From Cryptomeria japonica (taxonomy: Eukaryota; Streptophyta; Pinopsida; Cupressales; Cupressaceae): 64,000 nucleotides of DNA. The notes beneath the pieces were generated by a model that made no database searches, was not told the origin of the DNA, and saw only the letters and a program-made list of their open reading frames with translations. The stretch is from positions 98,129,897 through 98,193,896 of the forward strand of contig NC_081407.1 in NCBI RefSeq assembly GCF_030272615.1, read 5' to 3'. Position numbers and translations under genes: made by a program. The stretch's first letter is position 1. Each line of letters opens with the position of its first letter. This document shows, piece by piece, positions 1-11,056 of this stretch.

Positions 1-1782
1 GGAGCAGGTCTAAACATTTGTACATTGAGCACCATTAAACAATTGGGATATTCTGATAAAGCTGTGAATTCTACAAATCAAATCACCATCAAGGCCTATG
101 ATGATGAAGAGCGCTCATCCAAGGGCACAGTCACCTTACCTCTGAGAATTGGGCCAGTCACAAAGGATGTGGTTTGTCAAGTCCTAGATCTAGATCTCAC
201 ATACAACATATTGCTAGGACGTCCTTGGATTCATGAAATGAGGGCAGTCCCATCAACATATCATCAATGCATTAAGTTTCCTCATAATGGAGTCGAGGTA
301 ACAGTCAACGGTGATCCAAATCCGTTCATATATTGCAATAACTTGAGATCACATACTGAGACTATCATTCCCAGTAATCGTGAGGCTGCTCCTTCTTCGG
401 CATACATTGATCCTGAGTCATTGAAACCTTCGACATCAAAACAAGGTGAACTTAAAGGCAAATTTCAAGACAAAGGCATGGGAGAATACACTTTGAATCA
501 GACCATGTTTTTACGACAAGTCATGAGCTCTCCAAAAGAATATGGAAGGCCACATCCTAACAAGCAAATATCCATCATGATACTCAAATGGGATCCTACT
601 ACCTTTCAAAGATGGGGCGAACTAGAAGAGGAAAATTTATACAAAATTCTTTACAAAGACATTGAAGAGGACACACATGATCAGATTAATATACCCTGTG
701 AGAACTATGGCAAAGGCTTCAAGATCCTCCAAAAATTTGGGTATGATGGGAAAAGCCCTCTTGGGTTACGCAAAGAAGGTGTCATGGAGCCCTTACAACC
801 TGAATTGACTGTAAGAAGAGAACGCTCAAAGGGACTTGGTTTTCTGACTTCCAAGATACACACTAAAAGGACAGAAGAGGCATCACAAATCAAAATTGCC
901 AAAATTCAACAAGAAGATTACTATTCCACAGATTCCAATGAATGGGAATGGGGTTCAGACAAATCCTCCAGTGACTATGAGCTCACCGAGACATTCAGGG
1001 AGCCAGATGAACCCACAGAAAAAGAGGAATTTTACAAAAAATTTAGAGTTGGTCAGGAAACAACTCATAAGGATTCCCCACAGTCTTCGTTTCAAGGTCT
1101 TAGGTCAAAATCACATAGGATGAGGACACCTATCCCGGAAGGCGCTACTAGTGATGACAATTTGGATTCGCTTGTGATCGAAACTGATGAGGAGAGTGCC
1201 ATCGATGACCTCGACGATTGCCTCGATATACCCGAATATAACCACATCTTCACTCTTAGCCCTGCAAACTCTGAAAACATTAAAGGCCTTCCCCTTGTTC
1301 ACCCCCAACTCATTGACTGGGATTATGAAGGACCAACACAATTTGACACATTTCAAAATGACGAAGCTATTATTGACTATCTTGGCATACGAGATGATCT
1401 TCCCCTTGGGGACCATAAAGTAGGATACACCATAGAACTCAACAACATGGCATATTTCGGTGAGGGTGTCGGACCTTCCAGTCGCAAAAATATGAAAATA
1501 AGAACAAAACAAGGGTCTTATGGCAAAAACCACACTGTGGCGCTATCTGACTCCAAAAAAGTAAAAAGAAAGGACGTATCTGAGGGCGAAAACCTCTCTA
1601 AGGCACCCGAAGATGGAAGGCTCGACATTCTCCCAGCATCATATGAGGAAAAATCATCCATGTTGGTAGAGGAGACTATAAAGACAAACATTGGTATAGA
1701 AGAAGTTCCACACAACATATTCTTGGCTCAATCCTTGACAGAGTCTGAAAGGGGAAAATTCATAAGCTTCTTCAAAGAGTGA
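1..1782 (+). pseudogene. G1 protease and G-patch part of polyprotein
   Basis: The frame is open from base 1, so the true start lies outside the window. The first codons read GAGLNIC, the end of a retropepsin active-site motif whose aspartate is just off the window. The flap/C-terminal part of the protease follows, with ILLGRPWIHE near bases 211-240. Bases 706-852 encode a G-patch: an aromatic/glycine start, GYDGKSPLGL in the middle, then a Gly-Val-containing turn and GLGF at the end. The rest is acidic and low in recognisable domains. The frame stops with TGA at 1780 but continues in the same phase into the RT segment with typical linker text (FAWSYADMPGLDPD), so the stop is a nonsense mutation, probably from CGA. 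This is a decayed copy. Protease and G-patch calls are strong; G-patch function is inferred from the family. Confidence 0.85.
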
Positions 1783-3207
1783 CAAATCAACTTTGCATGG
1801 TCATACGCTGATATGCCTGGATTAGATCCGGATTTGGTAATGCATCATTTGACAGTCAAACCGGGGGCAAAGCCAGTGAAACAGAAATTAAGGAAAATGC
1901 ATCCACAAGTGGCATTACTAGTTAAAGTAGAGCTGGAGATATTATTGGATGTTGGATTCATACGCCCAATTGATTATCCTGAATGGATCTCCAATTTAGT
2001 ACCTATCAATAAACCAGATCGCAGCATCAGAATATGTACAGATTTCAGAGACATCAACAAAGCTTGTCTGAAAGATGACTTCCCATTACCAAACATTGAC
2101 TTGATCATTGATCTCACAGCAGGTCACGAAATGTTATCTTTAATGGATGGATTTTCTGGTTATAATCAAATCAGGATTGCACCCGAGGATCAACACAAAA
2201 CATCATTCACTTGCCCGTGGGGAACTTTCTATTGGAATGTCATGCCCTTTGGGCTGAAAAACGTAGGTGCTACATATCAAAGAGCAATGACCACTATCTT
2301 TCATGATCTCATGCACATAACCGTGGAAGATTATGTTGATGATCTCTTGGGAAAATCAATAGAGAGAGATACACATTTGGACATACTTTCAGTCATCTTT
2401 GATCGGTTGGAAAAATACAAGGTAAGATTAAACCCAAAGAAATGTGTCTTTGGAGTAACCTTCGGGAAGCTCCTAGGATTCATTGTGTCTAAAAGAGGAA
2501 TCGAAGCCGATCCAGCAAAAGTCAAGGCTATCTTGGACATGCCGCCACCCAGAAATATCAGTCAACTTCGATCCTTACAAGGGAGACTCCAGTCCATACG
2601 AAGATTCATAGCACAACTTGCAAATAAGTGTAGTCCTTTCCAGCACCTGCTACATAAAAACATCAAGTTCAAATGGGATGATAACTGTCAACAAGCTTTT
2701 CAGACGCTCAAAGATTATCTTTTGAATCCGCCAGTTCTAATGCCACCCATTCTAGATCAACCTTTGCTACTATACATATCAGCTACTCCAACAGCACTGG
2801 GGGCACTCCTAGCACAACAAATTGCTGACGGCAAGGAAAAAGCAGTATACTATATCAGTCGCACATTGGTGGGATATGAGCTAAACTACACACCAATCGA
2901 GCGTGCATGTCTCGCTGTGGTCTTTGCTTCACAAAAATTACGACATTATATGCTCACTCACAAGACTAAGTTGATTGCAAGAATTGATCCATTAAAATAT
3001 CTTCTCAACAAAGCTACACTTACTGGGCGACTGGCCAAGTGGGTAATGATCCTGAGTGAATTCGACATCGAGTATGTAGACAGAAAAGCAATAAAAGGAC
3101 AAGCAATCGCGGATCAATTGGCAGATGCCCCCATGATAGATGATGCTCCTCTAAATTTAGAATTTCCAGATGAATCCATTTTAACAATATCACATGTGAA
3201 GCCATGA
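1783..3207 (+). pseudogene. G1 reverse transcriptase and RNase H
   Basis: This segment is in phase with the upstream one after the TGA at 1780. It encodes the RT palm and fingers (IRICTDFRDINKAC, then GFSGYNQI, then MPFGLKN), with the catalytic YVDD at 2332-2343. It is followed by the connection and the normal gypsy RNase H (VYYISRTLVGYE, IARIDPLKYLL). The first RNase H aspartate position reads LYISATPTALGALL, without the catalytic Asp, as is common in Tat elements that carry a second RNase H. The segment ends at an in-frame TGA (3205), after which the second RNase H continues in the same frame. The known role is to copy element RNA into cDNA. This copy cannot make a full polyprotein. Confidence 0.93.
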
Positions 3208-3582
3208 CAACTGTACTTTGACGGGTCATACACACAGCATGGGGCAGGAGCTGGTATTCTCTTTATAACTCCTCAAGGTGATTCTATACCAAAATCATAC
3301 CGCTTATCATTTCCTTGCACTAACAATATAGCGGAATATGAGGCATTAACAACTGGATTACGAATTACAGTTCAGTGGAAGATCCAAGAACTTCGTGTTT
3401 TTGGGGATTCTCAACTTGTCATCCGTCAAGCAACTAATGATTACCAAACAAAAGATGAAAAATTAATGCCTTACAAACAACTGGTAGAGGATTTAAAATA
3501 GCATTTCGCAAAGATAGATTTTGAACAGATACCAAGAGAGCAGAATCGTGTTGTAGATGCTATGGCTACAATGCTTCGCTAA
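3208..3582 (+). pseudogene. G1 second (archaeal-type) RNase H
   Basis: The reading frame continues directly after the TGA at 3205. It begins LYFDGSYTQHGAGAGI, where the catalytic Asp is kept, then has IAEYEALTTGL with the catalytic Glu, then VFGDSQLVIRQ with the next Asp. This is the archaeal-type RNase H that Tat/Ogre elements gained in addition to the ordinary one. A TAG at 3499 cuts it near the end. The frame is lost near 3575, where a single-base change shifts the following integrase segment. No start codon is expected because this is an internal polyprotein piece. Confidence 0.85.
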
Positions 3583-4182
3583 TTGATCTGCCTCAAAATG
3601 AAACCTGCTATGAGTTCTTGGTAGACAACCTATTGGTTCCTTCATATGAGATCGCTCCTACTAAAATGATATGCATTGTTGGTCCCGAATCCTAGTTATA
3701 TGGTTCCATCTTCACATATCTTCATGACAATATCTTACCTCTTGAGCTATCGAATAACCAACGCCGCACTTTCATACGTCAATCCTCTCGATATGTCATT
3801 CTAGCTGATATCCTATACCAATGAGGTCTAGATGGCACTCTTCTTAGATGTTTAGACAGCGACGAAGCTCAGATTGCGTTAAGTGAAGCGCATGAAGGGA
3901 TATGTGGTCCGCATGCTAGTGGTCCTACCTTGGCCAAGAAACTCATCCGGACTGGATATTACTGGCCCACTATGGAAAAAGACTCATATCAGTTTGTCAA
4001 GAAATGCAAGCAATGTCAAATTCATGGAGACCTCATACATGCACCAGCACAAGAACTACAACCACTTGCGTCTCCTTGGCCCTTTTGTCAGTGGGGACTC
4101 GATCTCATAGGCAAGAATCATCCTCCTTCTTCCAATGGTCATAAATTCATTATCACAGCCATAGAGTATTTCACAAAATACA
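3576..4182 (+). pseudogene. G1 integrase N-terminus, truncated
   Basis: In the shifted frame, two nonsense codons interrupt the linker (TAG and TGA between 3680 and 3830). The H2C2 zinc-binding domain of integrase follows: SEAHEGICGPHAS, then TGYYWPTMEKD, then CKQCQIHGD. After it comes the start of the catalytic core (WGLDLIGK, with the first Asp, then FIITAIEYFTK). The match stops abruptly at about 4182, where sequence of the G2 LTR begins. The remainder of the core is absent and the C-terminal end appears at 11497. The known role is insertion of element cDNA. This copy is dead. Confidence 0.88.
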
Positions 4183-4241
4183 AAAGTGCAAAACAACATT
4201 TTCAGCATTTTTGACAGCTTTTTCCAAAGTGCAAAACAACA
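4183..4241. repeat. G1/G2 deletion junction with 16-bp duplicated filler
   Basis: AAAGTGCAAAACAACA occurs at 4183-4198 and again at 4226-4241. Only the second copy has an equivalent in the intact 3' LTR (near 11095), so the first is extra sequence at the breakpoint, apparently copied from the neighbouring LTR. It overlaps the LTR-matching text by CA (4197-4198). Confidence 0.7.
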
Positions 4242-4626
4242 GTTTCCGGAGCAGTTTCAGGGGCAGAATCAGGACAGTGGCGCCCGTGCCCCCATCCCGA
4301 ACATTTTCATTCATATTTTAACTCCGGGTATGCATTTACATTCTTGTCTTATCCTTGTATTTACAGCTTTCCATTGTTTAAGTTCAATTCTGCAATCTTG
4401 TCATTAGTTCCTACTTGCATTTTGGGGTTAGGGATTGAGCTTGCATCATTTTATCTTTCAATTACAACAAGGGAATAGAAATCCTAATAGGTAGCCCGTG
4501 GCTCTCTCTTCCACAAGAAGAAGTAGCCAATTGTGTGATACCTCTAGGCTCTTTCGTATTCCGCAAGTGTGTGGTTGAAAGTGAGATTAGGGCATGTTTG
4601 CTTAGTGTCACTTTTTCTCCTACACA
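4197..4626 (+). repeat. G2 left LTR, 5'-truncated
   Basis: This matches the last ~430 bp of the right LTR (11066-11495) with only scattered differences. It ends TACACA, a canonical CA end, four bases before the primer site. The first ~1.24 kb of the LTR is missing. Confidence 0.88.
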
Positions 4627-4630
4627 TTTT

Positions 4631-4648
4631 TGGTGAACCCGACGTGAA
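4631..4648 (+). other. G2 primer binding site, tRNA-Trp-like
   Basis: TGGTGAACCCGACGTGAA starts four bases after the LTR end. It is complementary to the 3' end (with CCA) of plant tRNA-Trp as I remember that sequence. Position and the TGG start are directly visible; the tRNA identity comes from memory and has not been searched. Confidence 0.7.
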
Positions 4649-4962
4649 CTCCAATCTTCTCTAATTCTGATTTAGGTTTTCAAATTTGAGTGTTTATGCT
4701 ATTTCAAATTCAAATTTGTATTCACAAGTTTTAATTTCTTGCAAGATTAAAAAATTTAGAGGAAAGTTTTGCTAAAACCCTAATTTTTCAATTCAAAGTT
4801 GAACTTGTGGATAGCTTAATTGGGATCAATAATTTCAAATCTGATTTAGGAACTCATTTGAATCATAAATTTTATCTACATTCTAAGTGCTTGCATTGGT
4901 TAAAATTAAACATTTCCTTCTATTTTGCATGTGTTATCATTTGAAAGAGGAAAATTGTTGTC

Positions 4963-7900
4963 ATGATGCATTCATCTCATAGATGTGATAATGGGTTAGC
5001 TTCCCTTGTTTCAATTTTTCCTTCTCCTAAGGAACCTCCCCCGATCTATAACATCATTTTAGTGCCTAAAAGAGTTTCTACCAATCCCTTTGAGACTCTC
5101 CCATGCTCTAAGGATGAAGGCTTTAAGAGTGATCTTGACAATTCTCCTAAAATGTGCCCTTCCTATTTAGCTATCCTAGAGGAAGAGAATAATATCATAA
5201 ACACCTTTCTTAATGTTACTTTACCTTCCCTACATGATGCCTCTCTAAGTGAAAAGGTATTGATGGACATTGACTTATTTTCTCCTAAAGTTGGTCCTTC
5301 CAATGGGGGCATGTTAGTGCAACAAGAGGTTATGAACACTTCTTTCAAAGATCTCCTTCCTAAGCATGAATCTTTGAAGAAATATGTTCATGTTCCTCCT
5401 AAAAAACACTCCCTTCATGAGGATCCTTTTGTGCAAGAAGATGACATTATCCCTACAATTCCTAGTGATGGCATTTCCTTTTCCAACAAAATTCCCACTA
5501 GAGATGATGAATTAATGATAAATGCTTACCCTTCTCCTAAAGTTTGTCTTACCCATAAGCATCCCTTAGAGAAAGAAGATGAAATAATAAGTAATTTCCT
5601 TAATTCTCTCTCCCCTAAAGATCATATTGAACATATTTTGAGGAAAGAGGATGAGTTTAACACATCTATTGATGCTCTCCCTCCTAAGGATGAGGAATTA
5701 ATAAACAATATTATCTCCTCTCCCGAAATTGACAATACTTCAAACATTCCTTCCAACTACTTCACTATTTGGGATGAACCATTAGAAGAAGGTGTAGATT
5801 ATTCTCTCTCCCTTGATAATTTCTCACCTTCCTTGAATCTCAATTATTCTCCCTCTAAAAATAAAGCATCTCCCTCTCCTCAACTTGGTTCTACTCATAA
5901 GGAAACCCTAGTTCAAAGCAAGATGGTTAACATCTCTTTCAAAGATCTCCCTCTCAAAAGTGAGACTTTAGAGAGTAATGTTGATCCTTCTCCTAGAGAG
6001 TTTATTCCCCATGTAGATCCTTTGATGATAAAGGATTATATGACCTTTCCTAGTATTACTCTTCCTACTAGAACATCAATGCTTATCCCTTGTCTCTCTC
6101 CTAAAATTGATTTGATCCGTGATAAGATTTTAGTGCTAGAGAAGACTATCAATAATTCTTCCAACACTTTTGTTCATACCTCTAAACCATCCTCAATCAA
6201 TTTGATACATGTGAATGAGACACCTAACAAACCTCTCTTCACTGTCCAAGGTGCTTTTCCTTCTCAAAATTCTAAACCTTTAAATAAGCCTATCTTAGTG
6301 GTTCAAGGTGGTTATGCTAATGATTCTTTTTCCACTCCTAAGAAACCTATTATTATTGTGCAAGGAGGTTATTCTACTAAGAGCCCTTATGAGTATGCTA
6401 AGCAACTTACTAGAGAGAGTTATCATGCGGTTGCCCATACCTATAACACAAGAAACAATAGGCAACCTAATCCTCCTCCAGTTATTCCAACTTCACTTCC
6501 TCCTTCCCAACCAATTCTTCTGCAAGCTCCACGTATTTCACAAGTTCTCGGTAAGGAATATGATCTCATAGAACAACTTAAAGCTACCCCTGCTAAGATA
6601 TCCCTCTGGGATTTGATTCAAACTTCTTCCGCTCATCATGGAATGTTACAAGATGCCTTGAAAGATTTGAATGTTCCTCCACCTAATACATCTAGTAATA
6701 TAGTGTCTTTGGTTAACTCTGTGATGAATCCTAAAGCTCAAATTGTGTTTACTCAGGATGAGTTGCCTACTAGTGAAATTCAACATCAATATGATCCCTT
6801 GATGATTGTGGTTATCATAAATGACACTGCTATAAGACGAACACTGGTAGATAATGGTTCTGGCCTTAACGTGTGTAGCATTAATCTATTGCATAAGATG
6901 AATGTGGATACATCCCTTATTGAGCCTGACTCTCGTCCCATTTGAGGCTTTGATAATGTGGCTAAGTCTTCATTAGGTATTATCACCTTACCCATCATAG
7001 TGGGACCTGTTACTTTGCCTACTCCTATCCATGTTATGTCGGGAAATCTATCATACAACTTGTTATTAGGGAGACCTTGGATTCACAGTATGCAAGCTGT
7101 CCCCTCTACATTGCATAGACAAGTTAAATTCATTTATAACAATAAGACATATACCTTGATAGGTGATACTAAACTTCAGGCTTGTTTGCAAACATCTACT
7201 TCCAAAGGGAGTTCTTCTAAGCCTTCCTCTTCTAGTGATGACTCGTTAAACAAGACACCTATGGATGAATCATCACCCTCTGATAATCAAAATTCTTTGG
7301 ATGAGTCTAAAGCTCCTGAAGAAGATCCTTCTCGACTTGAGTCTACACATGAAAAGGCTTTTGATCTTGAGAAGGTTCTCGTAGAAGACAATTGGGGATC
7401 TCTTGACTTTAATCCCACCTTTGTAGGTGAGTATAGGGTTCCTCCAAGAGAGCTTAAACTTAAAAAGAAGGAAGAAACTAGAGATCAATCTGTCTTACTT
7501 GAACCTATGAGCAATAATTTTGTGGCCGCTTCTCAAACTTCTTCTCCTCACACTTCTAATTATGAAGAGTTTGATTCTTTGTCTTATGAAAAACCACCTT
7601 CTCTTCCTGAAATGGCTGATCGTTATGGTCGTGGTTTTCGCATTTTTGCTAAGCATGGGTATCATGGAAATGGTTGTGGCGCTCATGAACAAGGGATAAA
7701 AGTTCCTCTAGAGACTAATTTTCACAATTATGCCTTTGGACTCGGCTATAATCCCTGCAAACGTACCAAAGCATCTAAAAGACCATCTCTTAATGTGAAT
7801 GCTATATTTAGTAGTGATGATGATCTCACTTCAACTAAATCATCTTCTACTTCTATCAACTCTCATTCCTCTCATAAGGAAATCTTGGCAATGAACAAAT

Positions 7901-8088
7901 CTCTTTATGAATCCCCTCAAATTTCTAAATCCACTTGTGAATCTTTATCTCCTATTCATCATAAAGTCCTTTCCTCTAGGGATAAGGCTCTAATAAATTA
8001 CACTCATCCCTCTTCTAAGATTTCTTGTGACTTTTCTTCTTCAATTTTTATCATTTTATGCATATTTTTTTATCTCACTTATAGTTGA
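4963..8088 (+). pseudogene. G2 polyprotein: novel N-region, protease, G-patch
   Basis: This is one frame of about 1,041 codons with a single internal TGA (6943), in phase throughout. The N-terminal ~600 residues are rich in Ser, Pro, Lys and acidic residues. They carry recurrent short SPK/PPK motifs (for example PSPKE, FSPKV, LSPKD, LPPKD), with no CCHC knuckle and no domain I recognise. A retropepsin follows, with the active site VDNGSGLNVC (Asp codon at 6850) and LLLGRPWIHS near 7060-7085. A G-patch follows at 7612-7755, with GYHGNG in the middle and GLGY at the end. The C-terminus is Ser-rich and ends with a hydrophobic stretch. Start ATG 4963 is the first in the open frame. No RT, RNase H or integrase follows. 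The TGA probably replaced CGA. Confidence 0.8.
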
Positions 8089-9823
8089 GCATTTAGCATG
8101 TCATATTCAAATACCTCATTTAGTCTATCATGTCTTTAAATAACATTAATGGCTATTATGTTGCTCATCATTATGTGACATTGGTAGCTCATTTACTGGG
8201 GGCTCATTGTCATTCATGATGGTACAATTTCAAGTGCAATCATATTTTTGAAGCAACATAATAGCCTAATTTTCTATGTTATCTCTTGTTCCTATGAGGA
8301 CAAGAGTGATTTCATACATCTCTTCTTTTTCTTATGTCTAAATCTCTCCCTAGAAGATTGTGTAAGTCCTTCTCATTGAGGCAATGATCTTTCCTTATTT
8401 TTATCTAAGGATCCACCTTTTCCTATTTCGTGGATGGTGTGAACTTTATCACTTGATGTTATTCCATGTATGCATTTGTTGTTGTTTGTTCAAGGATTCT
8501 CTCTTACAAGAGGTGTAAGTCCTTGACTACAACCTCTTTTGCACTTGGTAAAATACATCCATAATTAATTCACTCTCCCAATTGGGTTAAAAGGAGCGTC
8601 ATCCTTCATTAAGAATCACTTTCACCTCGCGAAAGAAGGAAGTATGGCATTCTTATTCTCTTCTTTGTCTAGAAGATGTTATATTTGTCTAGGACAATTC
8701 CTCTCGGGGATAGGTGTCTTTTGTACAAAGATCTCTTCTCCTCTAAGGATCTCCTTTACACATACTACAGGATATCCCTTTTCAACTATCTTATCCTTGC
8801 TTAAAGAGTGCACAACTCTTTTGCTTGGATCTATGACATTGTTGCATTTTTGGGGTATCTTCTTTTGTGATGAAGGTAGGTATCCTTTTTCTACTTTACT
8901 TATGACATAAACATTACACTTTTTGAGCAATGGGTCATTCTCGGAACCAGAGCACAGACTCTTAGAGCGAGATGTCTCCATTTTTCTTTTATGCAAGGTG
9001 ATTATTCTCGGAACCAGAGCACAGACTCTTAGAGCGAGATGTCACGTTTTTTTTATATACATATACAGGTTGTAGCATACTCGGGCATAGACTCCTATGA
9101 GGTGCTTCTAACCTTCCTTACACACACATGCACGAGGTTGAGTGGAACTAGCGGCATAAGGCTAGACTTTCTCACTCTCCTCCCTTACATGGATCACCTA
9201 GACAGACTCTAGGGGCTAGTTTTCCATGTCCTTTTTCTCATGGATCACCTAGACAAGATCTAGGGGTGAGAAGTCCATGTTTTCTCTCTCACTATTCTTC
9301 TCATGGATCACCAATGTGTGTATTCATGCTTTTTTCCTTTCTTTTCTTCTCTTTGCATTTTGTTTCCATTTACATCCTTCATCTTGTGTTAGAGAACTCC
9401 CAAATCCTCACACTCTTTGTTGTGATGGAATTGAGATTTAGTCCTCTTTCTTACCAAATGATTCTCCATTAGTTTTTGATCTCATATCAAATCTTCTTGT
9501 GAGCATTTGTCATCAATATTCTTTAACAATTCGAAGTGGTAAACATGATACCCTGTTTCAACTCACTAAAATTAGCAAGCCAAAACAGGGGGGGCATATA
9601 GCTACCCTCGAATTTTCATCACCTTCCTTAGTAAGCATTAGGTGATTTTGTGATCTAACGTGTGTTTTGTAGGGTGCGGTTCCTAACTGTGTACTGCAGA
9701 TACCACTGGGGGCTTCGTTCGACAGACTTATGGATATATCCTTTTTCAAATAATGTTTACTTTTCTGTACTTTAGCTTGCATATGCACGTAGTGTTCATA
9801 TGACCGCTAAAGTGGGGGCTAAA
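8089..9823 (+). other. G2 non-coding 3' region with short repeats
   Basis: No credible coding sequence is seen. A 40-bp direct repeat lies at 8937-8976 and 9004-9043. A block built on CATGGATCACCTAGACA recurs near 9188, 9239 and 9301. The region ends in a purine tract (9808-9823, TAAAGTGGGGGCTAAA) that should prime plus-strand synthesis. This space is where pol would sit in an autonomous element. Confidence 0.7.
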
Positions 9824-10343
9824 TGTAGCATCGTAAATTGTACGCACTTGCTAGGGTGGTACAATTTCACACCTAGTTTAGCACCCGCCTTGGCGCATTT
9901 TGCATTTTGCATTGCATTTCCCCTTTAGCACTTAATTAATCAAATTAATTAGGTCTAAGGTTCTATTTTATCATCTCCTATATCATAAAATTGGGCCCTT
10001 TTCATTAAAGTGTGCCCCTTTCATTTTATTCTTCCAATACATCATTTAATCAAAAACCCTAATTAAGTCCTATTTCGAACTTGGGGGCTTGGTTTCGGGG
10101 TCAAAACATCTCGAAATCACCTGTAACTTCGGGATTCTCTCTAAAATCATCATATCTGACGGCCTTGAAAATTTGGTGAAAAGTTGTCGCGACCATGGTG
10201 CCCGGAGTGCACATGGTCCTGGATATTTTTCCCAAAATTTTAGGAGCGCGATCCAATCATAAAATAAAGCTTAACCCCAAGAAATTGGCGAGATATTCAA
10301 TCTCTAGGTCGGCCAAAAGTCGAAATTAAGGCCTAGGGTTTCA

Positions 10344-10350
10344 TATATAA
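10344..10350 (+). promoter_or_regulatory. TATA-like box of G2 LTR
   Basis: TATATAA occurs in the context CATATATAAGAGC, about 520 bp into the LTR, a normal place for the LTR promoter. Activity is not shown by sequence. Confidence 0.5.
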
Positions 10351-10962
10351 GAGCTCTCTTTCTTCATTTGAAAGGATCCGAATTTGGTTTTCAGGGACCT
10401 TCTATGCAACAAAAGAGTAGATATTTGAAGACTTCAACAACAATCAACATCCATCCATCAAGAATTCATCAATTTGATTCATTCATTTAGGGCTTGGAAG
10501 ACATTGAAGAACAATAGGAGATTACCGACTGAAGATTGGCTTGTACCCCTCCCTTGAGAGTTGGGTATGATTTCAGGTTGTTTTCATGTCTTTGCATAAG
10601 CTTCAATATATCATTTATTCATGCTTTAGATCACTTTTCATCTTGATTTAGAGTATTTACATTATCATTTACAAGCAATTAGGGTTTACTTTCTAGGTTG
10701 CTCTAGTTTGCTTTCTTGCATTTTAGGACCTTGCACACACACTAGGTCTGCACACACAATACATTTTACAATACAACTTGGCTATTCGTGGAGGTGGAAA
10801 TCACCGAAGCGGGGGTTTGACTAAGGCAAAACCCTATATAGCCGCCCAAACACCTTTTCAGATATAAGTGCAGGTTTCGGGACTCGGACGACGCCGCAGG
10901 TTGCAAATCCGGGAGAAGCAGACTGAGACCGACCTTCCCACCAAATTTTAGAGCAAAAGACT

Positions 10963-11056
10963 AGGACAAGGGCGTGGGGCGCCCTGGTCCTGCCAGGACA
11001 GGGGCACTGGGTGCCCTGGTCCCTGGGACAGGGGCGCTGGGTGCCCTGGTCCTCTT
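10963..11056 (+). repeat. GC-rich ~30-bp tandem repeat in G2 LTR
   Basis: Three units begin GGACA(A/G)GGGC and contain (G/T)GCCCTGGTCC. They are partly self-complementary. The array is missing from the truncated left LTR. Confidence 0.75.

Larger units (their letters stand above)
1..4198 (+). mobile_element. G1: Tat/Ogre-type Ty3/gypsy element, left part
   Basis: This is the internal region of a Ty3/gypsy retrotransposon that enters from the left edge of the window. The domain order is protease, G-patch, RT, RNase H, second RNase H, then the integrase zinc finger and the start of the core. The second, archaeal-type RNase H after the ordinary one is the mark of the Tat/Ogre lineage. The left LTR lies outside the window. 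The integrase is cut at about 4182 by nested element G2, and a C-terminal integrase piece resumes at 11497. About 600 bp of integrase core is missing, so insertion was followed by a deletion. The coding frame is broken by TGA at 1780 and 3205, TAG at 3499 and one frameshift near 3575. Confidence 0.9.

Noticed and set aside
4186-4407. Open frame of ~73 codons, and a similar one at 10974-11276
   Set aside because: Both lie in the G2 LTR copies and show no protein features.
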